Source: Vitreimonas flagellata (GTDB taxonomy: Bacteria > Pseudomonadota > Alphaproteobacteria > Caulobacterales > Aquidulcibacteraceae). Taken from it: DNA of 64,000 bases. Below the pieces are notes generated by a model, which saw only the letters and a list, made by a program, of their open reading frames with translations, had not been told where the DNA came from and searched no databases. The stretch is taken from assembly GCF_004634425.1 (NCBI RefSeq), contig NZ_SBJL01000003.1:521980-585979 (forward strand). The letters are read 5' to 3'. The position numbers and the translations under genes are program-made. This document shows positions 16,246 to 26,700 of this stretch, one piece after another. Within the stretch, counting starts at the first letter, position 1, and every line of letters starts with the position of its first letter.

Positions 16246-18337
16246 CACTCATCCTTGTCTCAACCATGGGCCGGCGCGCGGGTGCGGGCTCGCGCTTGGC
16301 CTCATCTTCATCCAGGCGCACGATCAGATGCGATCTTAGATCGATGCTCGCCGGAATCTCATTAACGGATATCACCGAAAGCTTGGGCAGCGACCTTTTG
16401 GTCAGCGCGCGCAGCTGACGGCGAATGTCGCCGCCGCAAAGGAGTACGGGTGCTCGCCCCTGGCGCATCATGTCATTGACGCCGGCGCCCAGTTTACGGA
16501 GCACTTTTTCCGCCAAACGCGGATCGATGGCCAACGCGTCGCGGCGCGCGCTCGTGTTGATGGCGCCGCTGATCTGGTTTTCGAGGCGCGGATCAAAGCT
16601 CATCACGGCAAGATCTCGGTGGCGATCACGCAAACGACTGCAAATGGCGTGCCCCAATCTTTGGCGTAAAGCTTCGGTCAGGGCGCCCGGGTCACGTTCG
16701 CTGCGGGCCAGATCGACCAGATGTTCGATGATAAGATCAGTTGCGCCGATCGAGATCGATTCCGAGAGCAGGTTCTGCAAAATCTTCTGTAGATCAGACA
16801 AAGACAGTAATTGCGGAATGAGTTCTTCCACGAGACCCGGTTCGCGGGCGCGGACATCTTCGATAAGCTTGACGACAGCGGAGCGATTGAGAAGCGTCGG
16901 CGCCTCAGCGCCAAGCACCTCGCCCAAATGGGTAATGAACACTGTCAACGGATCGACGATCGTGTAGTTTTCCGCGCGCGCCTCTTCGCTGCGCGCGGTC
17001 TCGATCCAGATCGCCGGCAGCCCGAACGCTGGATCGACGGTTTCTACACCTGAAAGCCGGGCGCGCTCGCCTTCGCCGCGAATGGCCAGCACGCAATCGC
17101 GGCGGATCTCACCCTGCGCATGCCGTGAGCCGAAAAGACGGATCTCGTATTCGTCGGGCGCCAGTCTTGCGTCATCTACGAACGAGAGAGGCGGAAAGCC
17201 AAAACCCAGCGCGCGCATTTGGCTGTCACGAAGAGCGGCGATGCGATCCAGAACGAGCGGCTCGATGGGCCGCCAGCTCTCGGCGAGCGCTTTGCCGATC
17301 GCGATGGAAAGCGCGGGCGTTTGGGCCGTATCGTTGGTGCTTGTCGCTGTCTCGTCTTTCACATCCGTGTCGGGCTTCTCGCGTGCGTCGCGCGCGATGC
17401 GTCGCCAAGCGAAATAGAGTCCTGCGAGCACCAGAAGGATTGGCCATTTCGGCATGCCGGGCAGTAGCATGAGCAAGATGAGAAGGCCGCCGACAATGAG
17501 CGGCACGCGCGGCGCCGAGGACAATTGCTGGAAGACTTCGGTGCTCAAGCGCCGGTCCGCCGAGGAACGGGTAACGATGATGCCCGTCGCTGTGGATATG
17601 ATGAGCGCGGGCAATTGGGTGGCGATGCCGTCGCCGATGGTCAGCAGTGTAAAGTGGGCGAGCGCGTCGTCCCAGCTCATGCCCATTTGGGCCACGCCAA
17701 TGATCCAACCGGCGATGATATCGATGAGCAAGATGATGACGCCCGCGATCGCGTCGCCCTTGACGAATTTGCTGGCGCCGTCCATCGCCCCATAAAAAGA
17801 GGCCTCTTTCTCAAGCGCTGCGCGGCGTCGGATGGCTTCCTTCTGATCGATGAGTCCCATATTGAGGTCAGCGTCGATGCTCATCTGCTGACCGGGCATG
17901 CTGTCTAGCGTAAAGCGCGCCGCGACCTCCGAGACGCGCTGGGCGCCCGCGGTCACGACCACATATTGAACGACGACGAGAATGAAGAAGACGACGAGAC
18001 CAACGACGAAATTGCCCCCGACGGCGTAAGCGCCGATGGAGCCGATGACCTCGCCCGCCTCGGCGTTGCTGAGGATAAGACGCGTTGCGGCGATATTGAG
18101 CGCCAGACGAAAGAGTGTGGAGATCAGCAAGAGGGACGGGAAGGTCGAGAACTCGACGGGCTTTTGCACATGCAGCGTCAAGAGAAGGATAGTGAGCGAC
18201 AGTGCAAAATTGATCAGCAGGGCCAGATCCAGCGCCACCGGCGGGATCGGCGAGAAGAGCACGAAAAGAATAAGCACGACGCCTGCGATGAGGCTCAATT
18301 CACGGCCGTCGCGCAGCATGGATTTAAGCGCGTCCAT
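16226..18337 (-). CDS. flhA: flagellar export gate protein FlhA
   Basis: The 703-residue protein has about eight N-terminal membrane helices (residues 15-325) and a large cytoplasmic domain. The FHIPEP motifs are clear: 'PVEFSTFPSLLLISTLFRLA', 'LNIAATRLILSNAEAGEVIG', 'MPGQQMSIDADLNMGLIDQK', 'FVKGDAIAGVIILLIDIIAG'. FlhA forms the nonameric ring that binds chaperone-substrate complexes and uses the proton gradient. Length and motifs are normal. Confidence 0.97.
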   Translation of the reverse strand: MDALKSMLRDGRELSLIAGVVLILFVLFSPIPPVALDLALLINFALSLTILLLTLHVQKPVEFSTFPSLLLISTLFRLALNIAATRLILSNAEAGEVIGSIGAYAVGGNFVVGLVVFFILVVVQYVVVTAGAQRVSEVAARFTLDSMPGQQMSIDADLNMGLIDQKEAIRRRAALEKEASFYGAMDGASKFVKGDAIAGVIILLIDIIAGWIIGVAQMGMSWDDALAHFTLLTIGDGIATQLPALIISTATGIIVTRSSADRRLSTEVFQQLSSAPRVPLIVGGLLILLMLLPGMPKWPILLVLAGLYFAWRRIARDAREKPDTDVKDETATSTNDTAQTPALSIAIGKALAESWRPIEPLVLDRIAALRDSQMRALGFGFPPLSFVDDARLAPDEYEIRLFGSRHAQGEIRRDCVLAIRGEGERARLSGVETVDPAFGLPAIWIETARSEEARAENYTIVDPLTVFITHLGEVLGAEAPTLLNRSAVVKLIEDVRAREPGLVEELIPQLLSLSDLQKILQNLLSESISIGATDLIIEHLVDLARSERDPGALTEALRQRLGHAICSRLRDRHRDLAVMSFDPRLENQISGAINTSARRDALAIDPRLAEKVLRKLGAGVNDMMRQGRAPVLLCGGDIRRQLRALTKRSLPKLSVISVNEIPASIDLRSHLIVRLDEDEAKREPAPARRPMVETRMSDGVQLQ

Positions 18338-19409
18338 GCGCGGCCTCCGGCGTCTTGGCGCGCGCGAGCGCCAGATAGAGGTGGGCGATCTCGCGGTAGA
18401 GTGCGCTAGGCGCCTCTTCGCCCGGGGCGCACGCCTTGAAGAGCGCGCGCGCCAGAGGCGGCGCTGAGATGATGGGCACAGCCAACAGATTAGCGCGCCG
18501 CTTCAGCTCCAGGGCAAAATGATTGCGGCCCTTGGCCAGCACGATGGGCGCTGACATCGTCTTTGCGTCATAGGCGAGCGCCACGGCGTAATGCTCTGGG
18601 TTGACGATCACCATGTCGGCCCCGCCTAAGGCGCCAAAGCCTTTGGTCTGTTTGGCGAACTCGGCGTGCAATTGACGCCGCTTTTGTTTCAGACGCGGTT
18701 CGCCTTCGCGCTCCTTATGTTCGCGGGTAAGCTCGGAGCGGCTCATGCGCATCTGCTTGGAGAACTCGCCGCGCGACACCACTTGGTCGAGTGCGGCGAA
18801 GATGAGCGCGATCATGAGGAAGGCAAAGCCAAGCTGTCCTGCGCGTTCATGAAGCGCATCGATCAGACTGGCCGTGTCGACGATGGAAGCTGCGCGCAAC
18901 GCCAACGCCTCGCGGATGATGAGGAAGGCCGCCGCGCCATAGAAGACAAGCTTTAGGACATTCTTGCCGGTCTCCTTCAGCATGCGCATCGAGAAGATGC
19001 GTTTGAGCCCCTTGGCTGGATTGAGGCGGTTGAAATCTGGCTTCAGCGGCTGGGTCGAGACGACGATGCCGCCCACCTGCACGATCTCAAAGGTGGCCAC
19101 CACCGCCATGATGACGGCGCCCATCAGCGCCACATTCTGGAACGCATTCCAGAAGGGAGAGGCGGCCATCGCCAGAGCCTGGGGCGCTGTCGCGATGTCG
19201 GCGATGTCGCCATAGAGACGGTGCGCATCGAGTGTGGTTTGGCGTAGAAAAGAGACCCCGCAGAAGGCGGCGAAGGCGATGAAGGCGCCAAGACTTGAGA
19301 AGAAGCCAAGATCAATGCCGCGCGCCACCGCACCCTTCTGGCGCGCGCGCTTCAATTTGAAGGGCGTCGCTTCTTCGGTCTTGTTTTGCTCAGAACCGCC
19401 GTCCTGCAT
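18324..19409 (-). CDS. flhB: flagellar export switch protein FlhB
   Basis: The 361-residue protein has four membrane helices and a cytoplasmic autocleavage domain. It starts 'EQNKTEEATPFKLKRARQKG', a conserved FlhB N-terminus. The cleavage motif, normally NPTH, reads N270-P271-E272-H273 (codons at 18591-18602) in 'MVIVNPEHYAVALAYD'. The scissile Asn-Pro and the His are kept while Thr is Glu. FlhB self-cleavage at N|P switches export from hook to filament proteins. Confidence 0.95.
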   Translation of the reverse strand: MQDGGSEQNKTEEATPFKLKRARQKGAVARGIDLGFFSSLGAFIAFAAFCGVSFLRQTTLDAHRLYGDIADIATAPQALAMAASPFWNAFQNVALMGAVIMAVVATFEIVQVGGIVVSTQPLKPDFNRLNPAKGLKRIFSMRMLKETGKNVLKLVFYGAAAFLIIREALALRAASIVDTASLIDALHERAGQLGFAFLMIALIFAALDQVVSRGEFSKQMRMSRSELTREHKEREGEPRLKQKRRQLHAEFAKQTKGFGALGGADMVIVNPEHYAVALAYDAKTMSAPIVLAKGRNHFALELKRRANLLAVPIISAPPLARALFKACAPGEEAPSALYREIAHLYLALARAKTPEAAHGRA

Positions 19410-20164
19410 CAGGCAAATCCCAAGGATGCGTCGAGCGCCATGCGCACAATGCGCAGGAAGAGCGCGCCTGAGAGCGAAAAGACCATGGGCAGGGTCATAA
19501 GAAGCGCCAAGGTCTTGACCTGGAAGCCCAGCACCAAAACGTTCATTTGCGGCAGGGTGCGCGACATGAGCGCGATCGCCACATCGAGCATGAAGAGCGT
19601 CATGAACACCGCCCCGCCAATCCCCATCGCCAAGAGGAAGACCGCGCGAAGATAAGTGAGCAGGGGATCGAGGCTTGCTCCCAGCACGAACCCGCCAATG
19701 GGCACAGAATCGATCGAACGGGCCCAGATCGCCAAGAGATCGGTCGGCCCCCCAGTGGTGAAGAAGATCGCCGCCGCCGCGTAGGAAAAGAGCGCCCCCA
19801 CGAGCGGCATCTGCGCGCGAAGCGTGGGGTCAGCGATTTGCGCCAAGCCAAAGCCCACTTGCACGTCAATGGCGCGCCCAGCCGTCTGCAGCGCCGCAAA
19901 CCCAAGCTGGAGCGGCAGCGCGATGGTGATGCCCAGCAACACTTCCGCGGCCGCGGCCCCCGCGAGTGTCGACATGTCGAAGGATGGGATCGGCGATGCT
20001 GTGGCGACGAGAAGCCAGCCAAGGCTGACCGCCAAAAGCACGCGAATGGTGGCCGGCGTGCGCAACAAGGTGAAGGGCGGGGCGAACGCCAGCACCGGGA
20101 TGATGCGCAGGCTGACGAGCAGTGCGGCGATCAGCTGGTTTGGAAGCGCCTCGAGCATCGTCAT
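19409..20164 (-). CDS. fliR: flagellar export gate protein FliR
   Basis: The 251-residue polytopic protein has FliR motifs 'LLVSLRIIPVLAFAPPFTL', 'EVLLGITIALPLQLGFAALQ' and 'GRAIDVQVGFGLAQIADPTL'. It forms the export pore with FliP and FliQ, and shares one base with the flhB start. Confidence 0.93.
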   Translation of the reverse strand: MTMLEALPNQLIAALLVSLRIIPVLAFAPPFTLLRTPATIRVLLAVSLGWLLVATASPIPSFDMSTLAGAAAAEVLLGITIALPLQLGFAALQTAGRAIDVQVGFGLAQIADPTLRAQMPLVGALFSYAAAAIFFTTGGPTDLLAIWARSIDSVPIGGFVLGASLDPLLTYLRAVFLLAMGIGGAVFMTLFMLDVAIALMSRTLPQMNVLVLGFQVKTLALLMTLPMVFSLSGALFLRIVRMALDASLGFA

Positions 20165-20430
20165 CCGCCGAGCGAGGGGATGGTGTTGTAAAGCGAGATG
20201 GCGAATTGGTTGAGCTTGCCCAGCATCCAGCCGCCCAACACCAGGAGAATGAGGGCGGCCGCCAGCAGTTTCGGCACGTAGCTTAACGTGATTTCCTGAA
20301 TCTGCGTCGCCACCTGCACGACGCTAATCAAGAGCCCAACGATCATAGTCGCGCCCAAGAGCGGCGCGCCCACAATGAGCGCCGTCCACACCATTTCATG
20401 CAGGAAAAAGAGAGCCTGATCGGCGCTCAT
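20161..20430 (-). CDS. fliQ: flagellar export gate protein FliQ, first gene of operon
   Basis: The 89-residue protein has two membrane helices and the FliQ signature ('APLLGATMIVGLLISVVQVA', 'TQIQEITLSYVPKLLAAALI'). I chose ATG 20430 ('MSADQALFF') over an upstream alternative six codons earlier because homology starts there. It is the first gene of the operon, so the main promoter should lie in the 292-base divergent gap to its right. Confidence 0.92.
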   Translation of the reverse strand: MSADQALFFLHEMVWTALIVGAPLLGATMIVGLLISVVQVATQIQEITLSYVPKLLAAALILLVLGGWMLGKLNQFAISLYNTIPSLGG

Positions 20431-20722
20431 CCTCGCATCCCCCGACAACCGTGGCGCGAAGTGGATCGCTGGAGAAAAGCTGGGTCAATTTGCTTCGTGT
20501 CTGGGGTTGTTGGGTATATCGACACGCCCCTTTGGAGATTGAAGCGTTCTTTAATTACGCGAAGTCTGCACCCGAGGCGTGCATTGCTTCGGTCTTGGTG
20601 AAGAGCACGAGACGAACCTCGAAAATAATTTCGCCACTTCGCTAAACTCTGTCGAAAATCTCCTGACTCAGCTTCAGACGGGGTGCGTGTGAGCGCTGCT
20701 CCGTCGTGAGGCGGGGTGAGCT
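20431..20722. other. divergent intergenic region, flagellar operon / rhs
   Basis: This gap separates fliQ (leftward) from the giant rhs gene (rightward) and must hold promoters for both. It is locally AT-richer than its neighbours (for example around 20545-20560 and 20620-20650). I looked for sigma-54 and sigma-28 motifs on both strands and found no convincing match. Confidence 0.5.
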
Positions 20723-23700
20723 ATGGTTTCGATCTTCACGGGGTTAGGCGCAGGGTTTGAGCGCGGCTCAGCGGCGACGCTTGGCGCGGGCGGCCTTTTG
20801 GGCGGCGCGGCGCTAGGGCGGGGCGGCGAGACCGCTTTCCTCAATGCCGCGACCGGCAATCTTGTGCTCCAACGTCAGGACGAATTCCTGGCCGGCCGCG
20901 GTCCCGACATTGGCGTCACGCGCACCTATAATAGCCTTGGCGCTACCGCCCATGACGACAATGGCGATCAATGGCGACAGAGTTCTGATCGTCGCGTCAT
21001 CGCGACGGGCGCATTCAATGTCGGCGGCCACCAAGTCACGCGCATCTCGGCTGATGGCTCTGCCATCCTCTACACCTACGGCGCGTGGAGCGACGGCTCC
21101 TATTATCGCGCCACTGACGGCTCAGGCGCTTATGACAAGCTCCACTATGCTTCCAACGTCTGGACCTGGACCGATGGCGCAACCCAGATCAAGGAAACCT
21201 ATGAAGACGCGGTCGCCGCCGACACTTGGCGCATCGCCAGTCAGTCAGATCCCGATCTCAACAGCGTTACGTTCACCTATGTTTCGGGCTCTGACAAAAC
21301 CAAAAGCATCGTCACCTCTACGAATGGCGTTTCTGAAAGCATCGAATATCAATGGGGGGTGAGCGATGCGGATGATCGCATCTCGGCCATCGTCACCAAA
21401 TACGACCACGATCTCGATACCGGCACAGCCCAGCTTGTTCGCACGCTGACGACGTACGCCTATGACGCCTATGATCGTCTGACCAGCGTCACCGTCGATA
21501 TGACGCCGGACAACACGGGCGATTCATCGACCTACACGACCACCTACACCTATGTTGGCGCCACAAATCGCGTCGCCACGATTGGTCAGACCGACGGGTC
21601 GTTGCTTGAGATCCGCTATGATGCGAGCAATCGGGTCGAATGGCTTTTGCTCAAGGTCGACGGCACGACCGACGTTCGCACGACGAAGATCGAGTATCAG
21701 AGCGGCTACACTAATATCATTGTCTATCAGGGCCAGTACGATCCTTCATCGCCGCCCACGCCCACGCCGCGGACGGTGACGACCAGTCTCTATCACGATG
21801 CCAATGGCCAACTCACCAAAGTGGTGATGCCAGCGACCGAAACGTCTTCGGCCTCCGAGATCCTCTATTCCTATGACGGTCTTGGTAATCTCACCAAGGT
21901 CACCGATGCGTTGGGGGCGGAGACTGACTATACTTATGATGCGCGCGGCAATGTCGCGACCATCGAAGATGCGTTGGGCAACGTCACCACGCGCACCTAC
22001 AATAGCGAAAATGCGCTCACTCTTGAGGCCTATACGGCGTCCACCGGAAGCTCGTCTGCGACGACGCTTTATACCCGTTACATCTATACCAGTGAAAATC
22101 ATCTGCGCTATGTGATCAGTAGCGAAGGTCGCGTCACCGAATATCGCTATACGGCGCCTGGCGAGATCGAGGAAATCGTCACCTACCCTGAGCATAAATA
22201 CACGGCCACGTCCGCTCCGACCATGCCGAGCGACACGGACATGGATACTTGGCGCAATGGGTTGAGTGGGCGCGAAAGCGCATCGATCACACGCTTCACC
22301 TATGATGCGCGCGGCAATGTGACCGCCAAGCTGCAATATAGCGTGGCCACATCAAGCGCCACGAGTGCGACGACGGACGGCTATTCGCAGCAATATCTCA
22401 GCTATGATCGCTCGGGGCGATTGCTCTCGTCGCGCTTGGCGCCCGATGCCTATGCCCAGACCTTTGTCTATGACGGGCTAGGTCGGGTCATTTTCTCGAC
22501 CGATCTTGCGGGCGGCACGACCAGCATCGTCTTCAATGACGCCTCCACGACGACCGTGGTCACCACACGCGCCAGCTACAATGCCGGCACATCGAGTTGG
22601 CAGGCAAGCAGCGACAGTCTGGTCACGACCTCAATCTACAACAAGGCTGGCGAGTTGATCTCGCAAGCTGAAGCGGGGACCTTCACAACTGGCGCCGCCG
22701 CCTATCATTATTATGACAAGAACGGGCTCCTGCGCCGCACCGTCGACGCAACGGGACGCAAGACCTTCTATATTTACAATGATCGCGGGCAGCGCGTCGC
22801 CGACATCGCTCAGGACGGCCAGGTCGTCGCTTACAAATATGATGCGATGGGGCGTCTCATTGAGACGGCGCGTTACAATGTGGCGCTGAGCTCGCTGGTC
22901 GATCTTGATCTCACCAATGCCAAGGATGTGTCGTTTGGAAGGGGGCTCACGCGTCCAAGCCAAGACAGCACGCTTGTCGGCGGCGCCGATATGTGGAGCT
23001 GGACCACGTACAATGCGTTGGGGCAAGTGACGGCCACCATCCAAGGCGATGGCTCGGTTACTAAGTATGAGTATGACGCGGCCGGGCGTCTCATCAAGAC
23101 ACTGGGCTATTACAACAAGATCTCGGTCAGCGCCTATATGACGACGCCGCCAAGCACTGCGCCGTCAGTGACTGCGGACACCAATGGCCGTGATGTTGTG
23201 ATCCGCAATTTCTATGATGGCGATGGTCGTTTGATCGGCGTGCTCAACGCCGAGGGTGGCTTAAGCCGCATCATCTACGATCATGCCGGCCGCAAGATCG
23301 CCGAGACAGCGTACGCCACTTTGACCAACGGCGCCGATCGCGCCAGCGGCACTTTCGCAACCCTGCTGAACGGCGTCGACGATTATCCCGCGACCGACGT
23401 GACGACGCGCTTTGTCTATGACGGTCAGGGCCTGTTGCGCTTTGCTGTCGATCCGCTGGGGCGCGTCACGGAATATATCTATCGCTCTGGCAGCGATCAT
23501 TACGCCAACGGCGTCGTGCGCAAGGTCATTGTGTTTGACGACACGCCGTCGCTCTCGAGCTTCACCTATGCCGCGCTTGACGCGGCGGTGACGTCGCTGC
23601 GCTCGGACGCCGACAATCGCGTCAGCTTCAATGTCTATAATGAGCGTGGCCAGCTCGCCTATTCGATCAACGCCTTGGGCGCGGTCACCGGCTTTACCTA

Positions 23701-26700
23701 TGACGCGGGTGGGCGGGTCATCCGCACCAATGCCTATGCTGTCGCCTATAATACAGCCTCGATCGGCAATGATTCCGCTTGGCTCGGCAATCTCAATAGC
23801 TGGGCTGCAATCACAGGCAACCAAGCGGGGATGCGGGTCACCCATTCCTATTACAATGAGCGCAACGAGCTGCGGTACACGATCGATGCGCTGAACTTCA
23901 TCAACGGCTTCACCTATGATGCCGAAGGCCGGTTGCTGACGCAGACGCGTTACACCAACACGCTCTCGCCCTCGGGCGCCACCTTGTCGAGTATCGATGC
24001 GTACGCGAAGGGAACGGCTTTCACCACGAGCTTTGCCTATGACAATCTGGGCCGCATCTCTGAAGTGACGGACGCGACTTCGACAACGCGCACCAATTAT
24101 TTCAACAACGGCGCCAAATCCCATGAGATCCGCGCTTATGGCCATGGCGATGAGGCCCAAACCTATTTTGAGTACGATCAAGCCGGCAAGTTGATCAAAC
24201 GTGTCGACGCCTATGGCCAGGCGGAGGCGGCGACCACGCTCTATGCCTATGATGGGATCGGCAATCTGGCCACCGTCACCGATCCGCGCGGCAACGTGAC
24301 GACCTACGCCTATGACAAGGCCGGTCGGGTCATCAAGATTACCGATCCATCATCGGCCGAAACCGATTATGTTTATGACGCGCTCGGACGCACGGTGAAG
24401 ACGATCGATGCGCGCGATAAGGAGAGCTTCAGCTATTTCGATAAATTGGGGCGGATCGTCTTGGCCGTCGATGCGGCGGGCTACGCGGTCGAGACCCAAT
24501 ACAATGGCTTTGGCGAAGTATGGAAAATCATCGCGCGCGCCAATGTGACAAGTGGCGCTTCGACCACGACGCCGCCCACCATCACCGCCAATGCGTCCGA
24601 GGATGCGACCACCATCTTCACCTACGACAAACTTGGTCGCGCGCAGACGGCGACCGACGCCTTGGCGGGCGTGAAGACGTTTACTTTGAACGCGTTCGGC
24701 CAGCTGGTGAAGACGACTGATCCGCTGACTTATGCGTCTTACGTCTATTATGATGCGTTGGGACGGGTGCGGCTCTCGGTCGACGCGGAAGGCTATGTCA
24801 CCGAGACGACCTATAACGCCCAAGGCCTTGTCTACACTGTGACGCGCCGGGCGCTCAAAGCGAGCAATGCCTATAGCGAAAGTGTCGAACCGATCGTCAC
24901 CGCCGACCCGCTCGATGCAACAACGACCTATGCCTATGACGGCGCAGGCCGCGTGACGAGCGAGACCAATGCCTTGGGCGTTGTCACCTCGTACACTTAC
25001 GACAAGCGTGGCAATATCACCCAGAAGGTCGAAAATGCGGGCAGCGCGGTCGCGGCCGAAAAGCGCACGACCCTCTACACCTACGACGACGCTGATCGGG
25101 TGAAGACCATCACCCACGATGCGCTCGCCGCCGCGCAATCCTCGACCGGATCGACGCTGACGCGGGTGGAAAGCTTTGTCTATGATCTTGCCGGCAATCT
25201 GATCGAGAAGGGCGACACCTCAGGCGCGCGCACGCTTTATTGGCACGATGCGCGGGGGCAGGTGAAATATGAACTCACCGCCACTGAGATCGACGGCGCC
25301 AACAAGAAGGGCGCGCTCACACGATACTATTACGACGCCAATGGCAATGTAACCGAGACACGCCGCTTTGGCGCTCTTGTGACGCTGCCTGCCAGTCCGG
25401 GGGGGACCGAGCCCACTGAACCCGGCGCCTATCGCGCCACCACCTACACTTATGACAATATGAATCGCGTTAAGACCAGCGTCGTCGTCGGCGTGCGCAA
25501 TGCGGTCTATGTGGGTGGGGCGCTGAGCGTCGATGCGTCCAATGTCAATCTGACCACGACCTATGATTACGACGCCAACGGCAATGTCATTTTGGTGACG
25601 GCGCCAGATTTGACGAAAACCTATTCGTTCTACGACAAGCTTGGCCGCAAGACAGATCAGATCGATGCTGGCCTCTATCGGACGAAGTGGAGCTACGACG
25701 CCAATGGCAACGTGCTCTCCGAGCACCGCTACGCCAATGCCCAATCTTCAGCGCCCAGCACGCCCGGGGGCGCGCCCCCATTAGCGCCGACCGCGGACAC
25801 CGCCAACGACCGGGTGACGAGCTTCACCTATGACAAATTGGGCCAACGTCTGTCAGAAACGCGCGCGGCCGTGCTCGTGCACAATGGCACGGGCGGTCAG
25901 ACCTCGAGTTCTTCGGTTGTCACTTACACTTATAATGGACTGGGCGCGGTCACCTCTAAGACTGAGGCGATCGGCGAAAAGATCATTTATGAATATGATC
26001 GTATCGGCCGTCTGGTGCGCGAGAAGCGCACGCTCAGCGGTCAAACCCATCTCTACGCCGACGCGTTTGGCGTGAACGTCACGCCCACTGTAGATTATGC
26101 CTATAACGCGCTGAATGATCTCGCCACAGTCACGGTCGCGGGCTCGACCAAAGTGATCAGCGGCACGCCGACCACAACGGCGCAGAGCCGGGTGACAAGC
26201 TATGCGTACGCCGCGGGCGGCGTCCTTGTATCAAAGACCGACGCTGAAGGTTTCGTGCGTTCGTACGTGTATGACGCGGCAAGCCGGGTGGTGCGTGAGC
26301 AATACACACGCGTAAAGCCCAGCGGCAGCGCAGACGAAGCCATCGGCTACGATTACGACCTGGCCGGGCGCATCATTGCTCAAGGCGCTATGGTCAAGGT
26401 GAGCGGCGTCTACACGCGCAGCATCACGGTATCGGGCCTTGAGACCATCGATACTTCGGTCTCGCGTTACAACGCCTATGGCGAAGTCTCAGAGCGCGGC
26501 ATCAACGGCGTTTACGCCGAGAAATTTGAGTATGACGCCGCCGGCAGATTGCTGCGCACCAATGCCGGCGATGGCGTCTGGAAATACTTCATGTACGACG
26601 CGGCCGGCAATCAGACTTTGATGATTGCCAGCGAAGGAACAGCGATCGGCGAGGGAGCGCTGGTGACGCTCGACGCAGTGCTCGATCTTTGGGGCGCCAA

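Noticed and set aside
20431..20722. Sigma-54 promoter for the flagellar operon
   Set aside because: I searched both strands for a TGGCAC-N5-TTGCA pattern and found no acceptable match.
23261..24181. Minus-strand open frames inside the rhs gene (also near 24350, 27074 and others)
   Set aside because: They mirror the YD repeats, giving repetitive Ile/Val/Arg-rich products, and lack ribosome sites and domains.
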